From: Litchfieldella xinjiangensis
GTDB lineage: Bacteria; Pseudomonadota; Gammaproteobacteria; Pseudomonadales; Halomonadaceae
DNA: 64,000 nucleotides
Assembly: GCF_000759345.1 (NCBI RefSeq)
Contig: NZ_JPZL01000002.1
Span: 1-64,000 of the forward strand
Reading direction: 5' to 3'
Shown: one piece after another, positions 1 through 15,775 of the stretch
How the letters are laid out: each line of letters begins with the position of its first letter
How positions within the stretch are numbered: the first letter of the stretch is position 1
Translations under genes and position numbers: made by a program
The notes under the pieces: generated by a model
Database searches by the model: none
What the model saw: the letters and a program-made list of their open reading frames with translations, nothing else
Told to the model about the DNA's origin: nothing

Positions 1-25
1 TTTTTCGTTGTGGCTCGGGCAGCGC

Positions 26-53
26 CAAAAACCGCCAGCGCAAGGCTGGCGGT
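26..53 (-). terminator. Rho-independent terminator reading leftward
   Basis: Read on the minus strand, a 9-bp stem (ACCGCCAGC with GCTGGCGGT) is followed by a run of five T. On the plus strand no T-run follows, so it serves a minus-strand transcript coming from the right. Only an 18-codon open stub lies upstream of it on that strand. The window also opens with TTTTT at 1-5, possibly the tail of a plus-strand terminator outside the window. Confidence 0.6.
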
Positions 54-75
54 GTGCAGGCAGTGCGAAAGGGCG

Positions 76-132
76 TCAACCAAGCAGGCGCTCCAGGGCT
101 TCGATGAGACTATCCATTTCGTGATCGATAGC
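76..132 (-). pseudogene. Possible C-terminal stub of a lost gene
   Basis: An 18-codon stretch with no stop (C-terminal part EMDSLIEALERLLG) ends in TGA about 23 bases before the minus-strand terminator at 26-53, the usual distance for a real gene end. An in-frame TAG precedes it at 133-135, and only a 13-codon ORF has an ATG. It looks like the amphipathic C-terminal tail of a protein. It could equally be chance or part of a small RNA. No family is recognised. Confidence 0.2.
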
Positions 133-180
133 CTAACCCCACTTTGGTCGCGGAGATTCCCGGGCCTGGCCACATTCCGA

Positions 181-186
181 TAGAAT
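181..186 (+). promoter_or_regulatory. Candidate -10 element for birA-coaX
   Basis: TAGAAT stands 27 bases before the birA start codon. The -35 region at the right distance is poor (TTCCCG around 157-162). This is a weak candidate only. Confidence 0.3.
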
Positions 187-213
187 GAGGCTTTTCCGGG
201 CTGGGGGCCCTTC

Positions 214-1197
214 ATGATCATCGGCGAATTGATTCGCTTATTGAGCGACGGAAAGTTCCATTCGGGCGAACAGCTTGGCGACAGCCTCGGTGTTTCCCGG
301 ACCGCCGTGTGGAAGCAGCTCAAGAAGCTGGAGGCCATGAATATCCCTCTTGAAGCGGTGAAAGGCCTGGGTTACCGGTTGCCCGAGCCGCTTGAGCTGC
401 TCAGCGGGCCCACTATCGTGGCCGGAATCGAGCGAGAGAGTCGCCAGCATCTGGCGCGCCTGTTCATCGAGCAAACACTGCCTTCAACCAATCTCTTTGT
501 GCGTGAACGCTTCTTGAAGGGAGCAGGGCATGCCGAAGTCTGCCTGGCAGAAAACCAAAGTGCAGGCAGGGGGCGGCGGGGTCGCGGCTGGGCATGCCCC
601 TGGGGACATGGTCTATTGTTGTCCATTGGTTGGCGCTTTGAAACCGGGACCGCTGCCCTTGAAGGTCTCAGCTTGGCAGTGGGAGTGGCGATGGCGGAGG
701 TACTCGAGCGGCATGGTCTTCCTGTCGTCTTGAAATGGCCCAACGATATACTGGTTAGCGACGCGTTAGGCAAAAACCAGAAGCTTGCCGGCATCCTGCT
801 CGAAGTCAGTGGTGATGCCGCTGGCCCCTGTGAGGTCGTGGCAGGGTTGGGGCTCAACGTGAGCCTACCGGCATCGGTGCGCAGCCAGATCGACCAGCCG
901 GTAGCGTCAGTCCATGATTACCAGCCCACATTATCCCGGAATCGCTTGGCATCTGAGCTGGTGGCAGCATTGTTAGGTCTGTTCGCGAGCTTTGAAGGGC
1001 AGGGGTTCGCTCCCTGGCGGGATGCCTGGAACAGGCGTAACGCGCATGCGGGCAAGGAGGTCTTGGTAACACAGGGGGCGCGGCAGTATACCGCCAAGGT
1101 TACCGAGGCCGACGCGGCAGGTAATCTTCTGATCGAGACCTCTGATGGGCCTGATCGATTAACTGGAGGCGAGATCAGTTTGCGTGGCCAGCCATGA
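214..1197 (+). CDS. birA: Bifunctional biotin-[acetyl-CoA-carboxylase] ligase / biotin operon repressor BirA
   Basis: BirA makes biotinyl-AMP and transfers biotin to the BCCP subunit of acetyl-CoA carboxylase. Its N-terminal helix-turn-helix can repress biotin genes. The 327-residue protein has a winged HTH at about 1-60 (a region like SGEQLGDSLGVSRTAVWKQL), the biotinyl-AMP loop GRGRRGR at 118-124, KWPND at 174-178 and the K190-LAGILLE motif, then the SH3-like C-terminal domain. Length and motif positions match E. coli BirA (321 residues). The ATG start follows a G-rich ribosome-binding region. The stop overlaps the coaX start as ATGA, so the two are probably translationally coupled. Confidence 0.96.
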   Translation: MIIGELIRLLSDGKFHSGEQLGDSLGVSRTAVWKQLKKLEAMNIPLEAVKGLGYRLPEPLELLSGPTIVAGIERESRQHLARLFIEQTLPSTNLFVRERFLKGAGHAEVCLAENQSAGRGRRGRGWACPWGHGLLLSIGWRFETGTAALEGLSLAVGVAMAEVLERHGLPVVLKWPNDILVSDALGKNQKLAGILLEVSGDAAGPCEVVAGLGLNVSLPASVRSQIDQPVASVHDYQPTLSRNRLASELVAALLGLFASFEGQGFAPWRDAWNRRNAHAGKEVLVTQGARQYTAKVTEADAAGNLLIETSDGPDRLTGGEISLRGQP

Positions 1198-2033
1198 TAC
1201 TGGACCTGGATATAGGCAATACGCTGTCCAAGTGGCGTTTAAAAGACACGGCTACAAGCGAAATCAGATCGCGAGGCGCAGTTTGGACGCGTGAGGAGTG
1301 GCGTCCTGGCTCGGACATCCCTGACCTTGATGTCGTCGAGGCCGTTCGAATATCGAGCGTCGCTCGGCAGTCGGTACTGCAGGAAACCGTACAGTTGTTG
1401 CAGCACCGAGTGGGTACGGTACATGTGGCAAGGTCGGTTCCTGAAGCGTTGGGTGTAACCAACGGTTACGAAGAACCCGCTCGCCTTGGCGTGGATCGCT
1501 GGATGGGCGCTTTGGCTGGTTACCAACTGATTGGTGGGTGCTGTAGTGTGGATTGCGGCAGCGCCATCACAGTGGATTTCGTTCTACCGGGTGGACGCCA
1601 CCTGGGGGGGTATATACTCCCAGGGCTGCGCCTGATGAAGGAAAGCCTCAAGCTGGGAACGAGGAATGTGGCCATCGATCCTGATAGTGAAGCGGATACC
1701 TTGTTAACCCCTGGACGCAACACGATCGAGGCCGTCAATCACGGTATTTATATGGCCGCGGTCAGCGCCGTCAACCGTATTTATGGCGAAGTATGCGATC
1801 GTGAAGGGGTTTCGTTACCCTTGGTAATGACGGGAGGGGATGCGCGTGTTGTGTCCCGGGGGATCCGTATTCCTCACGCCGTGTGGCCGGACATGGTCTA
1901 TGGTGGTCTGGAGGCCTGCTTTCCGCTGACTGCGGCAGAGCGTGCAGGTCGCATGTCGGGGGCCCCACAGGTACCAGCGCCGGTTGCGCTAGAAAAAATT
2001 CGCGCCGCGCTTGCATTCTCGGCACTGCTTTGA
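1194..2033 (+). CDS. coaX: Type III pantothenate kinase CoaX
   Basis: CoaX phosphorylates pantothenate, the first step of coenzyme A synthesis. It is the type III enzyme (ASKHA fold), unrelated to the E. coli CoaA enzyme and typical of pseudomonads and halomonads. The 279-residue protein has the N-terminal phosphate motif DIGNT (residues 6-10), GVDRWMGALAGY in the middle, DCGSAITVDFV, GGYILPG and a C-terminal LVMTGGDA motif. The ATG overlaps the birA stop by 4 bases. Vitamin-cofactor genes birA and coaX are commonly paired just upstream of the tRNA-tuf-secE region in this group. Confidence 0.95.
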   Translation: MILDLDIGNTLSKWRLKDTATSEIRSRGAVWTREEWRPGSDIPDLDVVEAVRISSVARQSVLQETVQLLQHRVGTVHVARSVPEALGVTNGYEEPARLGVDRWMGALAGYQLIGGCCSVDCGSAITVDFVLPGGRHLGGYILPGLRLMKESLKLGTRNVAIDPDSEADTLLTPGRNTIEAVNHGIYMAAVSAVNRIYGEVCDREGVSLPLVMTGGDARVVSRGIRIPHAVWPDMVYGGLEACFPLTAAERAGRMSGAPQVPAPVALEKIRAALAFSALL

Positions 2034-2098
2034 CATAATTCTGCGCGTTCGCAGCCGGTCGCGTCTAGGTACGAGCAGTAAGGAAGATGGATAACTGC

Positions 2099-2126
2099 TT
2101 GACAGGGTTGTGAAATGCGGTAGAAT
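2099..2126 (+). promoter_or_regulatory. Promoter of the tRNA-Tyr/Gly/Thr operon
   Basis: A perfect -35 TTGACA (2099-2104) is separated by 16 bases from TAGAAT (2121-2126), and tRNA-Tyr begins 13 bases after the -10. This is the spacing expected of a strong sigma-70 stable-RNA promoter. Confidence 0.85.
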
Positions 2127-2138
2127 TTGCCGCCAGTT

Positions 2139-2222
<84 letters not shown>

Positions 2223-2267
2223 GTTTTGCCGAAGCGGATTAGCTGGTTCGGCTGCAAGAGTCGGCAA

Positions 2268-2341
2268 GCGGGCATAGTTCAATGGTAGAACTTCAGCCTT
2301 CCAAGCTGATAGTGCGGGTTCGATTCCCGCTGCCCGCTCCA
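2268..2341 (+). tRNA. tRNA-Gly (anticodon TCC)
   Basis: This 74-base gene has encoded CCA, acceptor GCGGGCA with TGCCCGC, T-arm GGTTCGATTCC and anticodon TCC at 2300-2302. It reads GGA/GGG glycine codons. It lies 45 bases after tRNA-Tyr. Confidence 0.95.
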
Positions 2342-2357
2342 GGCATGCAAGGGTTGC

Positions 2358-2432
2358 GCTCATGTAGCTCAGGGGTAGAGCACACCCTTGGTAAGGGTGA
2401 GGTCGACGGTTCAAATCCGTCCATGAGCTCCA
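2358..2432 (+). tRNA. tRNA-Thr (anticodon GGT)
   Basis: This 75-base gene has encoded CCA, acceptor GCTCATG with CATGAGC and anticodon GGT at 2390-2392. In E. coli and Pseudomonas a tuf gene normally follows this tRNA. Here a terminator follows instead. Confidence 0.95.
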
Positions 2433-2440
2433 TATCGAAC

Positions 2441-2467
2441 AGGCGAGCACAGGCTCGCCTTTTCTTT
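2441..2467 (+). terminator. Terminator after tRNA-Thr
   Basis: A perfect 8-bp stem AGGCGAGC/GCTCGCCT with an ACAG loop is followed by TTTCTTT. It separates the tRNA-Tyr/Gly/Thr unit from the tRNA-Trp-secE-nusG unit. Confidence 0.85.
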
Positions 2468-2483
2468 ACCCGGAAACCCGGGG

Positions 2484-2512
2484 TTGTAAGACGGGCTGCT
2501 ATTCGCTATTAT
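2484..2512 (+). promoter_or_regulatory. Promoter of tRNA-Trp-secE-nusG
   Basis: TTGTAA (2484-2489) and TATTAT (2507-2512) are 17 bases apart. They sit between the tRNA-Thr terminator and tRNA-Trp, so this unit appears to be transcribed separately from the first three tRNAs. Confidence 0.75.
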
Positions 2513-2564
2513 AGCGCCCGCTGTCGCGCAGGTAGCCTGCAAGAGGCTTGCGAGAAGTAGTTAC

Positions 2565-2640
<76 letters not shown>

Positions 2641-2713
2641 GCCTTCCCCAGGCTGGCTTGATCTCATATACTGTCTTGTTTTCGATTGCTGCACCCTGAG
2701 GAGTCTCATTTTA

Positions 2714-3082
2714 ATGAAACATAACGCCGAGGTGCAGGAGTCGCGCCACGACGGGCTCAAGTGGGCGGTTGTCGTCGCCTTGGTGGTAGTCGCTGTCGTT
2801 GGTAACTCCTATTTCGATGACCAGGCCATGCTCTATCGAGTGCTGGGCGTGGTTGCCATGTGCGCGCTGGCTGCCGGGGTCGCGCTGACTACCGCCAAGG
2901 GGCGTAGTTTGGTGGAGCTGGCACGCAGCTCGCGCAAAGAAATACAGCGTGTCGTGTGGCCGACTCGCCCTGAGACAGTGCAAACGACCGCCATCGTTCT
3001 GGTGGCCGTGCTGGTGGTTGGCCTGGTTCTTTGGTTGATCGACACCCTTCTTGGCTGGGCAATGTCCGGCATCATTGGTTAG
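2714..3082 (+). CDS. secE: Preprotein translocase subunit SecE
   Basis: SecE is an essential subunit of the SecYEG channel that moves unfolded proteins across the inner membrane. This 122-residue protein is the long gammaproteobacterial form: two N-terminal membrane segments (about 18-33 and 42-60), the conserved cytoplasmic stretch ending [15 protein letters not shown] (about 74-89), and a C-terminal membrane helix (about 94-118). The stop is followed by an AGGAG and the nusG start within 9 bases, the usual secE-nusG operon. Confidence 0.96.
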   Translation: MKHNAEVQESRHDGLKWAVVVALVVVAVVGNSYFDDQAMLYRVLGVVAMCALAAGVALTTAKGRSLVELARSSRKEIQRVVWPTRPETVQTTAIVLVAVLVVGLVLWLIDTLLGWAMSGIIG

Positions 3083-3090
3083 GAGATTCC

Positions 3091-3624
3091 ATGTCCAAGC
3101 GATGGTATGTCGTCCATGCCTATTCCGGCTTCGAGAAGCATGTCATGCGTTCGCTTATCGAGCGGGTGAAGATGTTTGGCATGGAAGATCGCTTTGGCGA
3201 GATTCTTGTGCCCACCGAAGAAGTCGTCGAGATGCGTGACGGCAAGCGCCGTAAGAGTGAGCGCAAGTTCTACCCGGGCTACGTGCTGGTAGAAATGGAA
3301 ATGGAAGACGCTACTTGGCACCTGGTCAATGAAACGCCGCGTGTGATGGGGTTCATCGGTGGTAGCAAGGAAAAGCCGGCACCCATCACCCAGAAAGAGG
3401 CAGACGCTATCTTGCGTCGTGTCCAGGACGGCACAGACAAGCCACGTCCCAAGACGCTATTCGAGCCCGGGCAGTCCGTGCGCGTCATTGACGGTCCTTT
3501 TGCAGATTTCAACGGCGTTGTAGAAGAGGTCAACTACGACAAGAGCCGTTTGCAGGTCAGTGTTCTGATATTTGGACGTGCCACGCCCGTTGAGCTTGAG
3601 TTCTCTCAGGTTGAGAAAGAATAA
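3091..3624 (+). CDS. nusG: Transcription termination/antitermination factor NusG
   Basis: NusG binds RNA polymerase to suppress pausing, and through its C-terminal KOW domain it contacts Rho or ribosomal protein S10. The ATG at 3091 is chosen over upstream in-frame codons because an AGGAG stands 5 bases before it and the protein then begins [16 protein letters not shown] like the family. The NGN domain covers about 1-115 and the KOW motif about 125-150 ([21 protein letters not shown]). Length is 177 residues (E. coli 181). Confidence 0.96.
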   Translation: MSKRWYVVHAYSGFEKHVMRSLIERVKMFGMEDRFGEILVPTEEVVEMRDGKRRKSERKFYPGYVLVEMEMEDATWHLVNETPRVMGFIGGSKEKPAPITQKEADAILRRVQDGTDKPRPKTLFEPGQSVRVIDGPFADFNGVVEEVNYDKSRLQVSVLIFGRATPVELEFSQVEKE

Positions 3625-3647
3625 CCTGAGGAACGTACTAATCGTTT

Positions 3648-3700
3648 GAGCCGGGTCGCCGGCTCGATAAATCCGGGGAGCCGAAAGGCGCTACTACCCA
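3648..3700 (+). promoter_or_regulatory. rplKA leader: hairpin and candidate L1-binding site
   Basis: Between nusG and rplK there is a perfect hairpin GAGCCGG/CCGGCTC (3648-3665). After it comes a GGG (3676-3678) that can close on CCC (3697-3699) around a GCC-GAAA-GGC stem-loop. In E. coli, L1 represses this operon by binding a leader structure in the same place, so this is the natural candidate. The pairing is seen; L1 binding is inferred. Confidence 0.4.
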
Positions 3701-3713
3701 ACTGGAGTGAAAC

Positions 3714-4145
3714 ATGGCCAAGAAAGTACAGGCTTATATCAAGCTGCAGGTCGCAGCGGGTAAAGCCAATCCGAGTCCTCCCGTAGGTCCCGCGCTGGGC
3801 CAACACGGCGTCAATATCATGGAGTTCTGCAAGGCGTTCAACGCCGAGACGCAGAATCTCGAGCCGGGTCTTCCGACGCCTGTTGTAATTACGGTCTATT
3901 CCGACCGTAGTTTCACCTTCGTGACCAAGACGCCGCCGGCTGCTGTCTTGCTGAAGAAGGCCGCTGGGATCAAGTCCGGCTCCGGTGAGCCGAACAAGAC
4001 CAAGGTCGGTACTGTCACACGAGAGCAGCTCGAAGAGATCGCCAAGGCCAAGGAACCGGATCTGACGGCTGCGGATCTTGATGCTGCCGTGCGTACCATT
4101 GCAGGCAGTGCCCGTAGCATGGGTCTCAACGTGGAGGGGCTTTGA
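3714..4145 (+). CDS. rplK: 50S ribosomal protein L11
   Basis: L11 binds the GTPase-associated region of 23S rRNA and helps factor-dependent GTP hydrolysis and the stringent response through RelA. The 143-residue protein begins [30 protein letters not shown] with the proline-rich linker and conserved [17 protein letters not shown], and ends in the rRNA-binding domain with [13 protein letters not shown]. It starts 89 bases after nusG and is followed after 2 bases by rplA. Confidence 0.97.
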   Translation: MAKKVQAYIKLQVAAGKANPSPPVGPALGQHGVNIMEFCKAFNAETQNLEPGLPTPVVITVYSDRSFTFVTKTPPAAVLLKKAAGIKSGSGEPNKTKVGTVTREQLEEIAKAKEPDLTAADLDAAVRTIAGSARSMGLNVEGL

Positions 4146-4147
4146 TC

Positions 4148-4840
4148 ATGGCTAAGCTATCCAAGCGCGCTAAGATGATTCGCGACAAGGTTGATGCTGG
4201 CAAGGTCTACTCCATCGAGGAAGCTGTGGCCCTGTTGAGCGAAGTATCGACCGTCAAGTTCAAGGAGTCCGTGGACGTCGCCATCAATCTTGGCGTCGAC
4301 CCGCGTAAATCCGATCAGGTCGTACGTGGCGCCACCGTCATGCCCAACGGTACAGGCAAGGACGTTCGTGTTGCCGTCTTCACGCAAGGTGCCAATGCCG
4401 ACGCTGCGAAAAAAGCCGGTGCCGATATCGTAGGCATGGATGACCTGGCCGAGCAGGTAAAAAAGGGCCAGCTCGATTTCGACGTGGTCATTGCTTCTCC
4501 GGATGCGATGCGTGTCGTTGGTCAGTTGGGCCAGATCCTAGGGCCGCGCGGCCTGATGCCTAACCCCAAGGTGGGTACCGTGACGCCCGACGTCGCGACA
4601 GCCGTTAGGAATGCCAAGGCAGGTCAGGTGCGTTTCCGCACAGACAAGAATGGCATCATCCACACTACCTTGGGTAAGACCGACTTTGATGCCACCGCTA
4701 TTCGTGGCAACCTGGAAGCGTTGGTTAATGACCTGAAAAGGCTTAAGCCAAGCACCTCCAAGGGTATCTATTTAAAGAAGATGACCATGTCCACTACCAT
4801 GGGCCCGGGCATCACCGTCGATCACAGCGCTTTTGTGTAA
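4148..4840 (+). CDS. rplA: 50S ribosomal protein L1
   Basis: L1 forms the mobile stalk near the ribosomal E site and is the translational repressor of rplKA in E. coli. The ATG at 4148, giving [16 protein letters not shown], matches the family; an upstream TTG in frame overlaps the rplK stop and is not used. The 230-residue protein has the conserved [15 protein letters not shown] signature in the middle domain. The stop leads into the long leader of rplJ. Confidence 0.97.
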   Translation: MAKLSKRAKMIRDKVDAGKVYSIEEAVALLSEVSTVKFKESVDVAINLGVDPRKSDQVVRGATVMPNGTGKDVRVAVFTQGANADAAKKAGADIVGMDDLAEQVKKGQLDFDVVIASPDAMRVVGQLGQILGPRGLMPNPKVGTVTPDVATAVRNAKAGQVRFRTDKNGIIHTTLGKTDFDATAIRGNLEALVNDLKRLKPSTSKGIYLKKMTMSTTMGPGITVDHSAFV

Positions 4841-5093
4841 CGGTAAACAGGCAGTAACTTTGCGGTCCCCGTGCACTGTTTCGACAGGTAGGGGCGGGGC
4901 ACCGTCAAAGACCGCAGGCGCCGCGCTTTGTTAGGCGCGGCTTAATTGCCCCTGAGGCGCCTGCGCAGATGGTGTTGCCGCCAGATATCTGGTGAGCACC
5001 ATCCCCAAGGCTCCAGGCATGGTCAGTGTCGCCTGGAGAGATGGTAAACACCGGATTCCTCGAACGAGGGTCCGGCACGAAGGAGTGATCACT
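4841..5093 (+). promoter_or_regulatory. rplJL leader (L10-type translational control region)
   Basis: A 253-base gene-free leader lies between rplA and rplJ and contains several complementary G/C segments, such as GGCGCCGCGC near 4917 with its mirror around 4945-4968. In E. coli and many bacteria this leader binds the L10-(L7/L12) complex to block translation of rplJ. Position and length fit. The exact kink-turn fold was not worked out here. rplJ starts with GTG after an AAGGAG at 5080-5085. Confidence 0.6.
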
Positions 5094-5597
5094 GTGCCAC
5101 TAGCACTTGAAGGCAAGAAGGCGATCGTTGCCGAGGTCAGTGAAGCTGCAAAGGACGCTCTTTCCGTCGTAGTTGCCGATTCTCGTGGCGTGGCTGTGGG
5201 CGCAATGACTGATTTGCGCAAGCAGGCCCGCGAGAATGGCGTCCAGATCCGTGTTGTACGTAACACACTGGCACGCCGCGCGCTGTCAGGCACTCCTTGG
5301 GAGTGCCTGAACGAGACTTTCTCTGGTCCGACAATGCTGGCCTTTTCCTATGAGCACCCGGGCGCCGCAGCTCGTCTGTTCAAGGAATTTGCCAAGTCGC
5401 AGAAGGACTTTGAAGTCAAGGCGCTGGCCTATGAGGGAGAGTTCATCCCCGCTGCCGATCTTGACCGTCTGGCGACTCTGCCGACACGCGATGAAGCGAT
5501 TGCCAAGCTGATGTCTGTCATGAAAGAAGCTTCTGCAGGCAAGCTGGTTCGTACCCTCGCAGCACTGCGCGATCAGAAGCAGGAGAGCGCCGCTTAA
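5094..5597 (+). CDS. rplJ: 50S ribosomal protein L10
   Basis: L10 anchors the L7/L12 dimers to the ribosome stalk and represses its own operon. A longer frame opens upstream, but the GTG at 5094 has an AAGGAG 8 bases before it and yields [17 protein letters not shown], which aligns with the E. coli N-terminus, so it is taken as the start. The 167-residue protein has an rRNA-binding N-terminal domain and a C-terminal helix that binds L7/L12 (about 130-165). It is followed by rplL after 93 bases. Confidence 0.95.
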   Translation: MPLALEGKKAIVAEVSEAAKDALSVVVADSRGVAVGAMTDLRKQARENGVQIRVVRNTLARRALSGTPWECLNETFSGPTMLAFSYEHPGAAARLFKEFAKSQKDFEVKALAYEGEFIPAADLDRLATLPTRDEAIAKLMSVMKEASAGKLVRTLAALRDQKQESAA

Positions 5598-5690
5598 CGG
5601 CCTCCCTGGACGCTGCAGTCTGAGCCGATTGTTGAATCATGAGCACTTGCCGATCTCGGTTAAGGCTCCGCAAAGTTTAGGAACATGAAA

Positions 5691-6059
5691 ATGGCACTGT
5701 CTCAAGAAGATATCATCAACGCCGTCGCTGAAATGTCCGTGATGGAAGTGGCCGAACTGGTTTCCGCCATGGAAGAGAAGTTCGGCGTTTCTGCTGCTGC
5801 CGCTGTCGTGGCTGGTCCCGCTGCTGCCGGCGAAGCTGTCGAAGAGCAGACTGAGTTCGATCTGGTGCTGACCGCAGCCGGTGACAAGAAGGTCAACGTC
5901 ATCAAGGTCGTGCGCGAGATCACTGGTCTGGGCCTGAAGGAAGCCAAGGGTGCCGTCGACGGTGCTCCGTCGACCATCAAGGAAGCCATGTCCAAGGACG
6001 ACGCAGAAGCTGCCAAGAAGAAGCTGGAAGAAGCTGGCGCCTCTGTGGAGCTCAAGTAA
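5691..6059 (+). CDS. rplL: 50S ribosomal protein L7/L12
   Basis: L7/L12 is the multi-copy stalk protein that recruits translation factors. Two ATG codons lie at 5685 and 5691. The TTTAGGA at 5676-5682 is well spaced only for the second, which gives [20 protein letters not shown] (122 residues; E. coli 121). It has an N-terminal dimerisation domain, an alanine-rich hinge (about 37-52) and a C-terminal domain with [24 protein letters not shown]. It is strongly acidic. An attenuator follows before rpoB. Confidence 0.96.
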   Translation: MALSQEDIINAVAEMSVMEVAELVSAMEEKFGVSAAAAVVAGPAAAGEAVEEQTEFDLVLTAAGDKKVNVIKVVREITGLGLKEAKGAVDGAPSTIKEAMSKDDAEAAKKKLEEAGASVELK

Positions 6060-6099
6060 CCCTTGGGGTCAGGAACTCTACGCGCAGCGTAAGTTCCAC

Positions 6100-6137
6100 G
6101 GCTGGTGGCGGGATGCCCGCTGCCGGCCTTTTTCTGT
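6100..6137 (+). terminator. Attenuator between rplL and rpoB
   Basis: A 13-bp stem with GU pairs (GGCTGGTGGCGGG against CCCGCTGCCGGCC, loop ATG or ATGC) is followed by TTTTTCTGTTGTT. E. coli has a partial terminator at the same place that lowers rpoBC transcription relative to rplJL, and this is its likely counterpart. The remaining 156 bases to rpoB hold no gene. Confidence 0.75.
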
Positions 6138-6293
6138 TGTTACTAGCCGGCGGCCATGATGGCTTAGTCGCTAGCCGAATACCGACGGCGAGCTCTCCTG
6201 AGAGGGCTTGCCGTCAACGCCTGACGGAGTCGGATCCGTCCGGTGGCGCCGACACGCATCGGTCACCCATGGTGAACAAGCTGGGGAATACAG

Positions 6294-10370
<4,077 letters not shown>

Positions 10371-10379
10371 GAGCCTCCC

Positions 10380-14597
<4,218 letters not shown>

Positions 14598-14604
14598 GGC
14601 AAGG

Positions 14605-14640
14605 GGCGTCAAGACCAGGCTTGGCTCTGGTCTTGACGCC
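14605..14640 (+). terminator. 14-bp perfect hairpin after rpoC
   Basis: GGCGTCAAGACCAG (14605-14618) pairs perfectly with CTGGTCTTGACGCC (14627-14640) around an 8-base loop. No U-run follows, so it is not a textbook intrinsic terminator. It could be a weak terminator, an mRNA 3'-end stabiliser or an RNase III site. Its 3' arm contains the -35 box of the next operon. Confidence 0.5.
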
Positions 14641-14662
14641 TAACCGGGCAAGACAGTAGAAT
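14633..14662 (+). promoter_or_regulatory. str operon promoter
   Basis: TTGACG (14633-14638) and TAGAAT (14657-14662) are 18 bases apart, 80 bases before rpsL. The -35 hexamer is inside the 3' arm of the rpoC hairpin. Confidence 0.65.
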
Positions 14663-14741
14663 TCGCAGCCTTTAATAGTGGGGTGGGTGCGTCCACGCCA
14701 CTTTTTAAGGCCAAGGCAACCATTGGAGTCAGCTACAGACC

Positions 14742-15116
14742 ATGGCAACGATTAATCAGCTCGTGCGCAAGCCGCGCAAGCGTCCGGTCACGAAAAGTGA
14801 CGTGCCGGCGCTTCAGGCCTGCCCGCAAAAGCGTGGGGTTTGCACCCGCGTTTACACCACCACCCCCAAGAAGCCTAACTCGGCCCTGCGTAAGGTTTGC
14901 CGCGTGCGCCTGACCAACGGTTTCGAGGTGTCTTCTTATATCGGCGGTGAAGGCCACAATCTTCAGGAACACTCTGTGGTCCTGATTCGCGGCGGACGTG
15001 TCAAGGACTTGCCGGGTGTGCGTTATCACACCGTTCGTGGCGCCCTGGATACTTCTGGCGTTCAGAACCGTAAGCAGGGTCGTTCCAAGTACGGCACCAA
15101 GCGTCCCAAGGCATAA
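14742..15116 (+). CDS. rpsL: 30S ribosomal protein S12
   Basis: S12 sits at the decoding centre and controls translational accuracy. The 124-residue protein carries [12 protein letters not shown] with wild-type Lys43, the residue whose change gives streptomycin resistance, and ends with the basic [12 protein letters not shown]. The ATG has a GGAG 14 bases upstream. It is the first gene of the str operon rpsL-rpsG-fusA-tuf. Confidence 0.97.
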   Translation: MATINQLVRKPRKRPVTKSDVPALQACPQKRGVCTRVYTTTPKKPNSALRKVCRVRLTNGFEVSSYIGGEGHNLQEHSVVLIRGGRVKDLPGVRYHTVRGALDTSGVQNRKQGRSKYGTKRPKA

Positions 15117-15230
15117 GCCAGGGCGTCAATCGAGAGTCGAAACGGTCAGATAAGAGTAAGGTCGAGCGCTGCGTGACGATGTTCACGATTCGCAGGAGTC
15201 TCGGGTTTACCTGAAGGACCCTTCAATTGA

Positions 15231-15710
<480 letters not shown>

Positions 15711-15728
15711 CGCCGACTTCCATACACG

Positions 15729-15753
15729 AGGTGCCGCCCCTTTGGCGGTGCCT
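15729..15753 (+). promoter_or_regulatory. Hairpin in the rpsG-fusA spacer
   Basis: AGGTGCCGCC pairs with GGCGGTGCCT (two GU pairs) around a short pyrimidine loop. There is no U-run. It lies 23 bases before the fusA start and could modulate fusA translation. This is inference. Confidence 0.35.
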
Positions 15754-15775
15754 CTCAGCAATGGGGAATTTCATC

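Noticed and set aside
3031-3090. Upstream extension of the nusG frame
   Set aside because: It overlaps secE and lacks a ribosome-binding site; the conserved N-terminus begins at 3091.
14866-14877. Possible streptomycin-resistance change in rpsL
   Set aside because: Lys43 in the [10 protein letters not shown] motif is the wild-type residue.
15731-15775. Upstream start of fusA
   Set aside because: It adds an unconserved peptide and runs through the hairpin; the GTG at 15776 has the ribosome-binding site.
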